Below the pieces are notes generated by a model, which was not told where the DNA came from, did not search any database, and worked only from the letters and a program-made list of their open reading frames with translations. The translations under genes and the position numbers were made by a program. A stretch of 64,000 nt of DNA from an uncultured Oscillospiraceae bacterium. Lineage in GTDB: Bacteria > Bacillota > Clostridia > Oscillospirales > Oscillospiraceae. Positions within the stretch are counted from its first letter, which is position 1; each line of letters begins with the position of its first letter. Location of the stretch: positions 1 through 64,000 of the forward strand of contig CAKTVG010000008.1 of the NCBI GenBank assembly GCA_934622035.1. The letters are read 5' to 3'. Positions 1 through 7,992 of this stretch are shown in pieces.

Positions 1-77
1 GGAAGATGCAGGCAGAGCACAACCTCGGCGTCGATGGCCTGATCGGCTTTAACAGCTGGACGTTCCTCTTGAAGTAA
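1..77 (+). CDS. C-terminal end of an unidentified protein (5' cut by window)
   Basis: Reading frame 3 is open from the window edge and stops with TAA at 75-77, giving a tail that ends in GFNSWTFLLK. A strong terminator follows 8 bases later, which supports a genuine gene end. The fragment of about 24 residues is too short for a family assignment. Confidence 0.5.
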   Translation, partial: KMQAEHNLGVDGLIGFNSWTFLLK

Positions 78-85
78 GGTTCAAA

Positions 86-117
86 AAAGCCCGCATTTCC
101 AAAGAAATGCGGGCTTT
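86..117 (+). terminator. Terminator of the upstream partial gene
   Basis: A 14-bp perfect stem (86-99 paired with 104-117) with a 4-base loop, GC-rich in the middle with A and T tracts at the ends, lies directly after the TAA at 77. Confidence 0.75.
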
Positions 118-125
118 GCGTTTAT

Positions 126-162
126 AAAAAAACGTCTGCATCGAACGATGCAGACGTTTTTT
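126..162 (-). terminator. Terminator of the tRNA-Met/tRNA-Glu transcript
   Basis: A stem of about 17 bp (126-143 with 146-162) sits immediately 3' of the tRNA-Glu CCA end on the minus strand and runs into a T-rich tract in that direction. Confidence 0.75.
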
Positions 163-236
163 GGTGACCCGTACGGGAATCGAACCCATGTTACCGCCGT
201 GAAAGGGCGGTGTCTTAACCGCTTGACCAACGGGCC
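162..236 (-). tRNA. tRNA-Glu (anticodon TTC)
   Basis: On the minus strand the sequence starts GGCCCGTTGGTC and forms a full cloverleaf. The anticodon loop CTTTCAC carries TTC, the T-arm has GGTTCGAATCC, and the discriminator is followed by an encoded CCA at 162-164. The acceptor stem GGCCCGT pairs with ACGGGTC, allowing one G-T. Its 5' end directly abuts the CCA of the upstream tRNA-Met with no spacer. Confidence 0.96.
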
Positions 237-312
237 TGGTAGCGGCAATCTGATTCGAACAGATGACAACACGGGTATGAACCGGGTGCTCTACCAGCTG
301 AGCTATGCCGCC
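237..312 (-). tRNA. tRNA-Met (anticodon CAT)
   Basis: On the minus strand the sequence begins GGCGGCATAGCTCAGCTGG and ends with an encoded CCA at 237-239. The anticodon loop TTCATAC holds CAT and the T-loop is GTTCGAATC. A perfect G1-C72-type acceptor pair argues against an initiator tRNA. An elongator Met is most likely; a tRNA-Ile2 with a modified CAT cannot be excluded by eye. It is the first gene of a two-tRNA transcript. Confidence 0.93.
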
Positions 313-345
313 ATATTTCGCCGTTCTTGCGGAACAGCAATAGTG

Positions 346-374
346 ATTATATAGAATGAACGCGGATTTGTCAA
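346..374 (-). promoter_or_regulatory. Consensus sigma-A promoter of the tRNA pair
   Basis: The minus strand reads TTGACA (369-374), a 17-base spacer and TATAAT (346-351), a perfect consensus about 35 bases upstream of tRNA-Met, as expected for a highly expressed tRNA transcript. Confidence 0.85.
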
Positions 375-493
375 GCTTTTTCTGCATTTTTTCCGCACTT
401 TTTTCTGCGGCGTTTGAAATGCCGGGGAATTGGGCATTCTCCCGGCAGAGGCCGCGGCAATCAGCTGCGAAAACGACGAAAGGAAGGAAAGAA

Positions 494-919
494 ATGCGAA
501 ATAAACTCTATACGCTCTGGCAGGAGAGCGTCATTTTCTATCTCGGAGGGATGTTTTACTGCGGCGTGGAGCTGCTCTGGCGAGGCTGGACGCACGGGAG
601 CATGTTCCTGCTGGGCGCGGTCTGCTTCTACCTTGTGGGCAGCCTGGATCGCCGCTGGCATCTGCCGGTGCTGGCGCAGATGCTGCTTGGCGCGGTGATT
701 GTCACCTTCTGCGAATTCTGGACGGGCGTGCTCGTCAACGAGGTGATGCAGCTCAACGTCTGGGATTATTCCGACGCGCCGATGAATCTGATGGGGCAGA
801 TCTGCCTGCCGTTCACGCTGTTCTGGTTCGCGCTCTCCGGCGTGGCGATTTTCCTGGAGGATGGCATGCGGCGGCTGCTGTTCAGCCAGCCGCTTCCTCG
901 CTACCGGTGGGTGGTGTGA
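494..919 (+). CDS. PF06541-type integral membrane protein (putative ABC-transporter type IV / CmpB family)
   Basis: This 141-residue protein has about four membrane segments. The N-terminal half carries the block YLGGMFYCGVELLWRGWTHG followed by SMFLLGAVCF, typical of the family annotated as putative ABC-transporter type IV, whose biochemical role is not established. The ATG at 494 is preceded by AGGAAGG. The frame stays open upstream to 356, but that part overlaps the tRNA promoter region and has no ribosome site. The 3' end overlaps the convergent gene at 882-1739 by 38 bases. A weak TTGCGG (328-333), 17-base spacer and TATAGA (351-356) may serve as its promoter. Confidence 0.75.
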   Translation: MRNKLYTLWQESVIFYLGGMFYCGVELLWRGWTHGSMFLLGAVCFYLVGSLDRRWHLPVLAQMLLGAVIVTFCEFWTGVLVNEVMQLNVWDYSDAPMNLMGQICLPFTLFWFALSGVAIFLEDGMRRLLFSQPLPRYRWVV

Positions 920-1739
920 CACCCGGCGTTTGCTCCGCCGCCGGACGGCGGCGCTTGCCGGTGGCGTAGAGCACCTGCACGGCGCTGAGCAGCATGGAAA
1001 GACACAGCGTCAGGCTGACAAGCAGCTCGCCCCAGTTTTTGGCGTGGGCGTAATCGACAAAGGCAATGGCGTTGAATACGACGGCGCACAGCGCCCAGAA
1101 GGCCGTCATGCGGCGGCGGCCGACGTCCAGGCAGAAGCCGGCGAGGTGGTAGGCCGCGAGCATGGTGCAGATGGCGGCAAGCAGGCGGTAGCAGTAGTCA
1201 TGGATGGACGGGTCGGTGTTCCAGGACTGGAAATTCAGGATCAGACGAACAACGAGATACACGCTCACGACCATATACAGCAGGGGAGAGGGCTTCTTTT
1301 TCTGCACCCTCTGCACGCAGAACACGCCAATGCATGCGGCGGCGGCGAAGCCGAGCCATGGCAGCAGCCTGGAGGACACGCGGGTAAAGCTGGAGACGAT
1401 CTGCTGCTGCGCCACGGCGGGGCCCTTTGCCAACACGCAGATGTTGCCGACGAACAGCAGAAGCGCACAGAGAAGCTGCGGATAATACAGGCTGCTTCCC
1501 GCGGGGAAGACCTCCTGCCAGCTCCGCTTTCTGCGCAGCGGCCGCAGCAGCACGATCAGCAGGGCAAGATAGAGCACGAGCACGACCATCAGAACAATAT
1601 ATCTGTGACTGCCGGACAGCAGTGTTCCGTCCGTTTGCAGCTCGTGAGAGAGCACGGCCAGGCGCAGCAGCGCGCCGGTCAGGGCTGCCAATATCGTGAG
1701 CAGGAGCACAATGCCCTGCGAATTCATGAGTTTTTTCAT
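882..1739 (-). CDS. Multi-pass membrane protein of unknown function
   Basis: A 285-residue protein with about eight hydrophobic helices and basic connecting loops, beginning MKKLMNSQGIVLLLTILAAL. I do not recognise a named family and see no catalytic motif. The start at 1739 is chosen because a GGAGGC ribosome site lies 7 bases upstream; the frame is open to 1817, but that extension is hydrophilic and crosses the promoter. The Arg-rich, low-complexity C-terminal tail overlaps the convergent upstream gene. Nothing nearby suggests a role. Confidence 0.7.
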   Translation of the reverse strand: MKKLMNSQGIVLLLTILAALTGALLRLAVLSHELQTDGTLLSGSHRYIVLMVVLVLYLALLIVLLRPLRRKRSWQEVFPAGSSLYYPQLLCALLLFVGNICVLAKGPAVAQQQIVSSFTRVSSRLLPWLGFAAAACIGVFCVQRVQKKKPSPLLYMVVSVYLVVRLILNFQSWNTDPSIHDYCYRLLAAICTMLAAYHLAGFCLDVGRRRMTAFWALCAVVFNAIAFVDYAHAKNWGELLVSLTLCLSMLLSAVQVLYATGKRRRPAAEQTPGVTPPTGSEEAAG

Positions 1740-1787
1740 AGTGCCGCCTCCGATCAAGGAATGCTTCCAGCTTCCGATGTGCATTTC

Positions 1788-1793
1788 ATTATA
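1788..1793 (-). promoter_or_regulatory. Extended -10 promoter for the membrane protein gene
   Basis: The minus strand reads TGGTATAAT, an extended -10, with no clear -35. It lies about 50 bases upstream of the ATG at 1739. Confidence 0.5.
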
Positions 1794-1906
1794 CCATATC
1801 CGCCGGGAAAATAACATAGCGCCGCGAAAAAAATCTGGATTCCGCAGTTTTCTGCTTTTTTGCCGAAAAAGTTCTGCATTTTAAAGGAAAAAGTTCTGCA
1901 AAGCAC

Positions 1907-1935
1907 TTGCATTCCTGGAATAACCGTGCTATAAT
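1907..1935 (+). promoter_or_regulatory. Sigma-A promoter of the rimP-nusA-infB operon
   Basis: TTGCAT (1907-1912), a 17-base spacer and TATAAT (1930-1935) lie 87 bases upstream of the rimP ATG. Confidence 0.85.
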
Positions 1936-1961
1936 AGCAGCAATCTATAGTAAGCTTTACT

Positions 1962-2002
1962 AAAGAGAGGGGAATTCCCCTCTCTTTCTTCTTGAATTTT
2001 TT
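1962..2002 (+). promoter_or_regulatory. Leader hairpin before rimP, possible attenuator
   Basis: An 11-bp perfect stem (1962-1972 with 1977-1987) with an AATT loop is followed by a T-rich stretch to 2002. It lies in the transcribed leader between promoter and rimP and has the form of an intrinsic terminator. NusA is known to affect such structures, so feedback attenuation is plausible but inferred. Confidence 0.55.
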
Positions 2003-2021
2003 GCGGCAAAGGAGATACTAC

Positions 2022-2474
2022 ATGAAGATCACCGATCAGGTCTGGCAATTTGCCGAGCCGCTCGTACAGGCGAACGGCTGCTCGCTCTGGGACGTGGAAT
2101 ACGTCCGCGAGGGCGGCGAATGGTTCCTGCGCCTCTACATCGATAAGGAAGGCGGCGTGGACATTGACGACTGCGAGGCGGTTTCCCGCGCGGTGGACCC
2201 CGTCCTGGACGAAAAGGATCCCATCCCGGAGAGCTACCGCTTCGAGGTTTGCTCGGCGGGGCTGGAGCGCGTGCTCAAGCGGCCGTCGGATTTTGAGCGC
2301 TTCCTCGGCGAAGCGGTGCTGGTCAAGCTCTACCGCCCGAAGGATGGCTGCAAGGAATTCCCCGGAACGCTGACTGGCTATCAGGACGGAAACATCACCA
2401 TTTCAATGAACGGCAAAGAGATTACTTTTGAAAAAGCGGAGGTCGCTCTGGTGCGGCTTCGCGTAGAATTTTAA
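2022..2474 (+). CDS. rimP: Ribosome maturation factor RimP
   Basis: A 150-residue protein of the usual RimP length, which assists maturation of the 30S subunit. The N-terminal domain contains LWDVEYVREGGEWFLRLYID and the DIDDCEAVSRAVDPVLDE segment; the C-terminal SH3-like domain contains CSAGLERVLKRPSDFERF and LTGYQDGNITI. The ATG at 2022 follows AAAGGAG by 7 bases. The frame is open upstream to 1992 but without a ribosome site. It is the first gene of the operon, with nusA 10 bases downstream. Confidence 0.95.
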   Translation: MKITDQVWQFAEPLVQANGCSLWDVEYVREGGEWFLRLYIDKEGGVDIDDCEAVSRAVDPVLDEKDPIPESYRFEVCSAGLERVLKRPSDFERFLGEAVLVKLYRPKDGCKEFPGTLTGYQDGNITISMNGKEITFEKAEVALVRLRVEF

Positions 2475-2484
2475 GGAGGATATC

Positions 2485-3573
2485 ATGAACTCTAACGCTG
2501 AGATTTTTGCGGCGCTTCGCCAGCTGGAAAAAGAACGCGGCATTCCCGTGGATTACATGGTTGACCGGATCACGCAGGCGCTGGTCGCGGCCTATAAAAA
2601 GGATAAGGACGGCTACACGGACAATGTGTTCGTCGAGCTGACCGAGCAGAAAATGCAGATGTACGCCCAGAAGGAGGTCGTGGATGAGGTTATTACCCCC
2701 GCCACGGAGATCACGCTGGACGCCGCCCGCAAGATCGATCCCAATGCGCAGGAGGGCGACCTTGTGAACGTCGAGATCAAGACGCAGGCATTCGGCCGCA
2801 TCGCGGCGCAGACGGCCAAGCAAGTCATCATTCAGGGCATCCGCGAGGCCGAGCGCGGCATGGTCTTCGAGAGCTTCTCCTCCAAGGAGCATGAGATCCT
2901 CACCGGTACGGTGCTGCGCATCGAGCCGGCCTCCGGCGATATGACCATCCGCATCGGCCAGGGCACCGACCGCACCGACGCGCTGCTTGCCGCGGGCGAG
3001 CAGGTCAAGACCGAGCATTTTGTCGAGGGCGACATGATCCGCGTCTTTGTCGTTGAGGTGCGCCGCAGCAACCGCGGCCCGCAGGTGCTTGTTTCCAGAA
3101 CGCACCCGGCGCTGGTCAAGCGCCTGTTTGAGCTGGAGGTGCCGGAAATCGCCTCCGGCGCGGTGGAGATTCGCTCCATCGCCAGAGAGCCCGGCTCCCG
3201 CACGAAGATCGCCGTCCACGCCACGGAGGAGAATATCGATCCCGTCGGCGCCTGCGTCGGCGCACGCGGCGCACGCGTGGCCGCCGTCGTCGATGAGCTC
3301 CAGGGCGAAAAGATGGATATTGTGGTCTGGTCCGAGGACATCGGTCAGTTTGTCGCCTCTGCGCTGTCTCCGGCGGACGTGATTTCCGTTACGCAGTTGC
3401 CCGGCCAGAAGGCCTGCCGCGTCATCGTCCCGGACGATCAGCTCTCGCTTGCCATCGGCAAGGAGGGTCAGAACGCGCGGCTTGCCGCCCGCCTGACCGG
3501 CTGCAAGATCGACATCAAGCCCGCTTCTCAGGCGGAGCTGTTTGAGGAGCCTGCGCAGGAAGAAGCGGAGTAA
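2485..3573 (+). CDS. nusA: Transcription termination/antitermination factor NusA
   Basis: A 362-residue protein, normal for Firmicutes, which lack the C-terminal acidic repeats of proteobacterial NusA. The N-terminal RNA-polymerase-binding domain covers about residues 1-125, followed by an S1 domain (about 132-200) and two KH domains. KH1 has VGACVGARGARV near residue 253 and KH2 has AIGKEGQNARLAARLTG near residue 323. It modulates pausing, termination and antitermination. A GGAGG precedes the ATG, and the gene is cotranscribed with rimP and ylxR. Confidence 0.97.
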   Translation: MNSNAEIFAALRQLEKERGIPVDYMVDRITQALVAAYKKDKDGYTDNVFVELTEQKMQMYAQKEVVDEVITPATEITLDAARKIDPNAQEGDLVNVEIKTQAFGRIAAQTAKQVIIQGIREAERGMVFESFSSKEHEILTGTVLRIEPASGDMTIRIGQGTDRTDALLAAGEQVKTEHFVEGDMIRVFVVEVRRSNRGPQVLVSRTHPALVKRLFELEVPEIASGAVEIRSIAREPGSRTKIAVHATEENIDPVGACVGARGARVAAVVDELQGEKMDIVVWSEDIGQFVASALSPADVISVTQLPGQKACRVIVPDDQLSLAIGKEGQNARLAARLTGCKIDIKPASQAELFEEPAQEEAE

Positions 3574-3596
3574 TTTACAAAAAGGAGGAATGCACC

Positions 3597-3872
3597 GTGC
3601 AGAAGAAAATACCGATGCGGCAATGCCTCGGCTGCCGCGAGATGAAGCCCAAGCGGGAGCTTGTGCGCGTGGTGCGCAGCCCGGAGGGCACGGTTTCGCT
3701 CGACCCGAAGGGAAAGGCAAACGGACGCGGCGCATACCTCTGCCCGAATATGGACTGCCTGAAGAAGGCAATCCGCAGCAAGGCGCTGGCGCGCGCGCTC
3801 GAGGCGGAGATTCCGCAGGAGATTTACGACGCGCTGCTGGCGCAGATGGAGGCGGAGACAAATGGAACATAA
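3597..3872 (+). CDS. ylxR: YlxR family RNA-binding protein (DUF448)
   Basis: A 91-residue protein with the family signature RQCLGCREMKPKRELVRVV at the N-terminus and the later GRGAYLCPN block. YlxR is a small nucleic-acid-binding protein almost always encoded between nusA and infB. The start is GTG at 3597, set by GGAGG 8 bases upstream; no ATG fits. The end overlaps the next gene by 11 bases, suggesting translational coupling. Confidence 0.93.
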   Translation: MQKKIPMRQCLGCREMKPKRELVRVVRSPEGTVSLDPKGKANGRGAYLCPNMDCLKKAIRSKALARALEAEIPQEIYDALLAQMEAETNGT

Positions 3873-4281
3873 CAGAAGCCTGGGTCTGCTTTCCATTTCC
3901 CGGAAGGGCGGAAATCTGACCGTCGGCGAGGAGCAGGTCGGCGCCGTCGCGCGGGCTGGAAGGGCAAGGCTGATGCTGTTGGCCTCGGATGCGTCGGATC
4001 ACACCGTGCGCCGGGCGAAGAGCTTTGTCGCCGGGACGCCGCAGCCGCTGCTGCAGCTGGCCTTTACGAAGGATGAATTGGGGGAAGCCCTTGGCGTTTC
4101 GAGCTGTGCCATGGCCGCGATTACGGACGTGCGGCTGGCGCAGGCCTTTGTCAAGACGCTGGGGGAGCCGGAAAAGTACGCGGAGCTGCTGAAGAATCTG
4201 GATGTGCGCGTCCAGCGCGTGGAAAAGCGCCGCGAGGAGGAAAAAGCGCACAGGTACAATGTCCGGCATGGTAAGAAGTAA
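3862..4281 (+). CDS. ylxQ: L7Ae/YlxQ family ribosomal-associated protein
   Basis: A 139-residue protein with an L7Ae/L30e/Gadd45-type fold: GLLSISRKGGNLTVGEEQV at the start and ARLMLLASDASDHTVRRAKSF in the core, known to bind kink-turn RNAs. It is about 40 residues longer than typical YlxQ because of a charged, probably helical C-terminal tail rich in Lys, Glu and Arg. It lies between ylxR and infB, the standard position of YlxQ. Confidence 0.88.
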   Translation: MEHNRSLGLLSISRKGGNLTVGEEQVGAVARAGRARLMLLASDASDHTVRRAKSFVAGTPQPLLQLAFTKDELGEALGVSSCAMAAITDVRLAQAFVKTLGEPEKYAELLKNLDVRVQRVEKRREEEKAHRYNVRHGKK

Positions 4282-4296
4282 TATGGAGGTGGCTTT

Positions 4297-6618
4297 ATGA
4301 GCTTAGTGAAGTATCGAGTGAAGGAAGTCGCGGCCGACTTCGGCAAGACGCCGAAGGAGATCGCGGAGATCGTTGGAAAATATTTTGAGAAGCCCCGCAG
4401 CAACACACAGGTTCTGACGGACGAGCAGCTCAACGTGGTGTTTGACTATATCACCCAGCATAATCAGATCGGCTCTCTGGAGCAGGTGTTTGCCGTCGCC
4501 GCGCCGAAGAAGGCGGAAAAGCCCGCCGCGCCTGCGGCGGAGCCGGCAAAGAAGGCTGCCCCCGCGGGCGGTGCATCTGCGGCAAACGCTCCCGCGTCTA
4601 AGGCCGAAAAGCCGAAGGAGGAGCAGCGCAAGCGCGAGCGCCGCGTTGTCGATACCAAGGCCGTCACGGTCAATGCCGACCGCTTTGACGACCGCGTCGA
4701 TGAGCTGATTTCCGAGCGTGCGCAGAATTTCTCCGGCGGAAAGCAGAGAATTGCCGGTAAGGGCAAGAATAAGAACAAGAATGCGAAGAAGCCTGCCTTC
4801 GGCACCAAGCAGCGCAACGAGGAGCAGGAGAAAATGCGCCGCCTGCGCCTGGAGGTCATCAAGAAGACCCCGCTGACCGTCAAGATTCCCGACGAGATCA
4901 CCGTCGGCGAGCTGGCTTCCCGCATGAAGAAGACCGCGACTGAGGTCATCAAGGTTCTGATTAAGAACGGCGTCATGGCCGCCATCAACCAGACCATCGA
5001 CTTCGATACCGCCGAATTCGTCGCCACGGAGCTCGGCTGCCGCGTGGAGCACGAGGTGGTCATGACCATCGAGGAGCGCCTGATCGACGACCATGTGGAC
5101 ACCGAGGACGAGCTGGTTCCGCGCAGCCCGGTCGTTGTGGTCATGGGCCACGTCGACCACGGCAAGACGAGCCTGCTCGACGCCGTGCGGAAGACGAACG
5201 TCGTCTCCGGCGAGGCCGGCGGCATCACCCAGCACATCGGTGCATACACCGTGCAGATCAACGGCAACCCCATCACCTTCCTGGACACGCCGGGCCACGC
5301 CGCCTTCACCTCCATGCGTGCCCGCGGCGCAATGTGCACGGATATCGCCATTCTGGTTGTTGCGGCGGACGACGGCATCATGCCGCAGACCATTGAGGCC
5401 ATCAACCATGCCAAGGCCGCGAAGATTCCGATCATCGTCGCCGTCAACAAGATGGATAAGCACGGCGCGAACCCCGACCGCATCAAGCAGCAGCTGACGG
5501 AATACGATCTCGTTCCCGAGGAGTGGGGCGGCGATACCATCGTCTGCCCGATCTCCGCAAAGACCGGTCAGGGCATCGATCAGCTTCTGGAAATGGTCAT
5601 TCTGACCGCGGAAATGCAGGAGCTGCGTGCCAACCCGAACCGCGCCGCCAAGGGCACGGTCATTGAAGCCCGCCTGGATAAGACGCGCGGCCCCATCGCC
5701 ACGCTGCTCGTGCAGAACGGCACGCTGCATAAGGGTGACCTCATCATCGCCGGTACGGCCGTCGGCCGCGTCCGCGTGATGACGGACGATAAGGGCAGAA
5801 CCATCAACGAGGCAGGCCCCTCCATTCCTGTGGAGATCACCGGCCTTGCCGAGACGCCCACGCCCGGCGACGAGTTTGACGCCGTCGCCGATGAGCGCAT
5901 GGCCCGTCAGCTCGTCGAGCAGCGCAAGCAGGCCGAAAAGGATGCCGCTGCCAAGCTTAACAGCAAGGTCACGCTCGATAACCTCTTTGCCAAGATGCAG
6001 GAGGGCGAGATGAAGGAGCTGAACCTCATCGTCAAGGCCGACGTGCAGGGCTCTGCCGAGGCGGTCAAGGCCAGCCTTGAAAAGCTGTCGAACGAGGAGG
6101 TCCGCGTCCGCGTGATCCACGCCGGTGTCGGCGCGATCAACGAATCCGATATTCTGCTGGCCTCTACGGCTAACGCCATCGTCGTCGGCTTCAACGTCCG
6201 CCCGGATGCCGCTGCTGCCGCGTCTGCACAGCGCTCCAACGTCGATCTGCGGATGTACCGCGTCATTTACGATGCGATCGACGAGATCGAAGCGGCCATG
6301 AAGGGCATGCTCGCCCCGAAGTACCGCGAGGCGGTCATCGGCCACGCCGTTGTGCGTCAGACCTACAAGGTCTCCGCCATCGGCACCATCGCCGGCTGCT
6401 ATGTCAAGGACGGCAAGGTCACGCGCGATGCACAGGTGCGCGTCCTGCGCGACAACATCGTCATCTATGACGGCGTCGTCGGCTCTTTGCAGCGCTTCAA
6501 GGACTCCGTCAAGGAGGTCGCGCAGAACTACGAGTGCGGCATGTCCATCGAGAAGTTCAACGACATCAAGGAAGGCGACGTCTTCGAGTGCTACGTCATG
6601 GAGGAAATCCCCCGCTGA
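4297..6618 (+). CDS. infB: Translation initiation factor IF-2
   Basis: A 773-residue GTPase that brings initiator tRNA to the 30S subunit. The N-terminal IF2-N domain (VKYRVKEVAADFGKTPKEIAEI) is followed by an Ala/Lys/Pro-rich linker with EERKRERRV-like charge and a second IF2-N domain near residue 195. The G domain has GHVDHGKTS near 283, DTPGHAAF near 329 and NKMD near 384, followed by domain II, IF-2 domain III and the C-terminal initiator-tRNA-binding domain. GGAGG lies 9 bases before the ATG. It is followed by a terminator-like hairpin before rbfA. Confidence 0.98.
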   Translation: MSLVKYRVKEVAADFGKTPKEIAEIVGKYFEKPRSNTQVLTDEQLNVVFDYITQHNQIGSLEQVFAVAAPKKAEKPAAPAAEPAKKAAPAGGASAANAPASKAEKPKEEQRKRERRVVDTKAVTVNADRFDDRVDELISERAQNFSGGKQRIAGKGKNKNKNAKKPAFGTKQRNEEQEKMRRLRLEVIKKTPLTVKIPDEITVGELASRMKKTATEVIKVLIKNGVMAAINQTIDFDTAEFVATELGCRVEHEVVMTIEERLIDDHVDTEDELVPRSPVVVVMGHVDHGKTSLLDAVRKTNVVSGEAGGITQHIGAYTVQINGNPITFLDTPGHAAFTSMRARGAMCTDIAILVVAADDGIMPQTIEAINHAKAAKIPIIVAVNKMDKHGANPDRIKQQLTEYDLVPEEWGGDTIVCPISAKTGQGIDQLLEMVILTAEMQELRANPNRAAKGTVIEARLDKTRGPIATLLVQNGTLHKGDLIIAGTAVGRVRVMTDDKGRTINEAGPSIPVEITGLAETPTPGDEFDAVADERMARQLVEQRKQAEKDAAAKLNSKVTLDNLFAKMQEGEMKELNLIVKADVQGSAEAVKASLEKLSNEEVRVRVIHAGVGAINESDILLASTANAIVVGFNVRPDAAAAASAQRSNVDLRMYRVIYDAIDEIEAAMKGMLAPKYREAVIGHAVVRQTYKVSAIGTIAGCYVKDGKVTRDAQVRVLRDNIVIYDGVVGSLQRFKDSVKEVAQNYECGMSIEKFNDIKEGDVFECYVMEEIPR

Positions 6619-6626
6619 CACGTTTC

Positions 6627-6660
6627 TGGGGTTGTTGCGCCTGCAACAACCCCATTTTTT
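6627..6660 (+). terminator. Terminator-like hairpin between infB and rbfA
   Basis: A 12-bp stem (6627-6638 with 6643-6654) is followed by TTTTTT. It could terminate or attenuate transcription before the distal part of the operon. No promoter is evident between it and rbfA, so read-through is likely. Confidence 0.75.
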
Positions 6661-6680
6661 CCCAAAGGAGGAACTTTACT

Positions 6681-7058
6681 ATGGCATCCAATCGTCTCGG
6701 ACGAATCAATGAAGAAATTCAGCGCGAGCTGGCCGAGCTTCTTCGGGAGCTCAAGGACCCGCGCGTGCATAAAACCATGGTTTCCATCACCCACGTGGAA
6801 ACGACGCCCGACCTGCGCTATGCGAAGGTGTATGTGTCCATGCTGGACAAGGACTGCGTCAAGGAAACCCTCGCCGGGCTGAAATCCTCGTCCGGCTACC
6901 TGCGCCGTGAGCTGGGCAGAAGCCTTCAGCTGCGCTACACGCCGGAGCTGCAATGGCAGGCGGACGACTCCATCACCCACGGCGCGCACATTCTGGACAT
7001 CCTGTCCAAGCTTGATATTCCGGAGGACAGCGACGATGAAGCAGCTGACGGTCAGTGA
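6681..7058 (+). CDS. rbfA: Ribosome-binding factor A
   Basis: A 125-residue KH-fold protein that helps late 30S maturation. It begins MASNRLGRINEEIQRELAEL and contains LKDPRVHKTMVSITHVETTPDLRYAKVYVS in two consecutive blocks, followed by LRRELGRSLQLRYTPEL. AAAGGAGG precedes the ATG. The last 23 bases overlap nrnA. Confidence 0.95.
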   Translation: MASNRLGRINEEIQRELAELLRELKDPRVHKTMVSITHVETTPDLRYAKVYVSMLDKDCVKETLAGLKSSSGYLRRELGRSLQLRYTPELQWQADDSITHGAHILDILSKLDIPEDSDDEAADGQ

Positions 7059-7992
7059 AGCCGCTGCCTTTTTGCAGGCGCATGACAACTATGTGATCTT
7101 GACCCATCGCCGCCCGGACGGCGACACCGTCGGCTGTGCCGCGGCGCTCTGCGGCGGCCTGCGCGCGTTGGGAAAAACGGCGGCGATTCTGGAAAACCCG
7201 CAGTTTACGCCGAAGTTCCGGCCCTATCTGGAGGGCCTGACCTGCGAAGCTCTGCCGGAAAATGCCTGCATCGTTGCGGTGGACATCGCTTCGGAGCGCA
7301 TTTTTGCCTACAACGCGGCGGAGCTAACCGAGCGCGTCGCGCTTTTGATCGATCACCACGGTAGAAATTCCGCCTATGCGGCGCAGGGACTGGTCGATGC
7401 CGGGGCGGCGGCCTGCGGCGAGATCGTGCTGGACGTGCTGAACGCCCTTGGCGTGCCGCTGACCAGGCGCATCGCGGAGGCGATCTACGTCGCCGTTTCA
7501 ACGGACACCGGCTGCTTCCGCTACAGCAATACCACGGCCAACACCCTCCGCGCAGCGGCGGCCTGCAAGGACGCGGGCGCGGATACCTTCGCGGTCAACC
7601 GCGTGATGTTCCTGACGCGGCGGCTGGCGCGGCTGAAGCTCGACGCCTACCTGACGGAAACGACGGAGTTTTACGCGAACGGAATGGTTGCCATCAGCGC
7701 CATCCCCGCGGAGAAGATCACCGAGCTCGGACTGACGGAGGACGATATCGACGACATTTCCGGCTTTGGCCGTGATATTGAGGGCGTCGAGATCGGCGTC
7801 ATGATCCGCCAGGCGCCGGAGGGCGGCAAGCTTTCCGTGCGCACCTCGCCGGAGTACAACGCCGCCGAATACTGCGCCAGGCTTGGCGGCGGCGGACACG
7901 CGGCGGCGGCCGGTGCGACCGTTCCCGGCGGCATCGCCGAGGCAAAGCAGGCCATTCTGCGCGTGCTGGAGGCGTCGGGGGTCAGGCTCTGA
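7036..7992 (+). CDS. nrnA: DHH/DHHA1 phosphoesterase, NrnA-type oligoribonuclease / pAp phosphatase
   Basis: A 318-residue protein with the DHH-family metal motifs: ILTHRRPDGDTVG near residue 22, CIVAVDIAS, and LLIDHHGRN near residue 105. The C-terminal DHHA1 domain ends with the glycine-rich LGGGGHAAAAG near residue 284. NrnA enzymes degrade nanoRNAs and dephosphorylate 3',5'-adenosine bisphosphate. The ATG at 7036 lies inside the rbfA 3' end, and the stop overlaps the truB start as TGATG, so both junctions look translationally coupled. Confidence 0.93.
   Translation: MKQLTVSEAAAFLQAHDNYVILTHRRPDGDTVGCAAALCGGLRALGKTAAILENPQFTPKFRPYLEGLTCEALPENACIVAVDIASERIFAYNAAELTERVALLIDHHGRNSAYAAQGLVDAGAAACGEIVLDVLNALGVPLTRRIAEAIYVAVSTDTGCFRYSNTTANTLRAAAACKDAGADTFAVNRVMFLTRRLARLKLDAYLTETTEFYANGMVAISAIPAEKITELGLTEDDIDDISGFGRDIEGVEIGVMIRQAPEGGKLSVRTSPEYNAAEYCARLGGGGHAAAAGATVPGGIAEAKQAILRVLEASGVRL

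Noticed and set aside
2422..4269. Long antisense open frame (615 codons) opposite nusA-ylxQ, and similar ones at 4303-6621, 7671-8942, 22066-23304, 27010-28740 and 28821-29909
   Set aside because: They lie opposite well-supported genes, have no ribosome sites, and have the His/Asp/Arg-rich composition produced by reading GC-rich genes in other frames.
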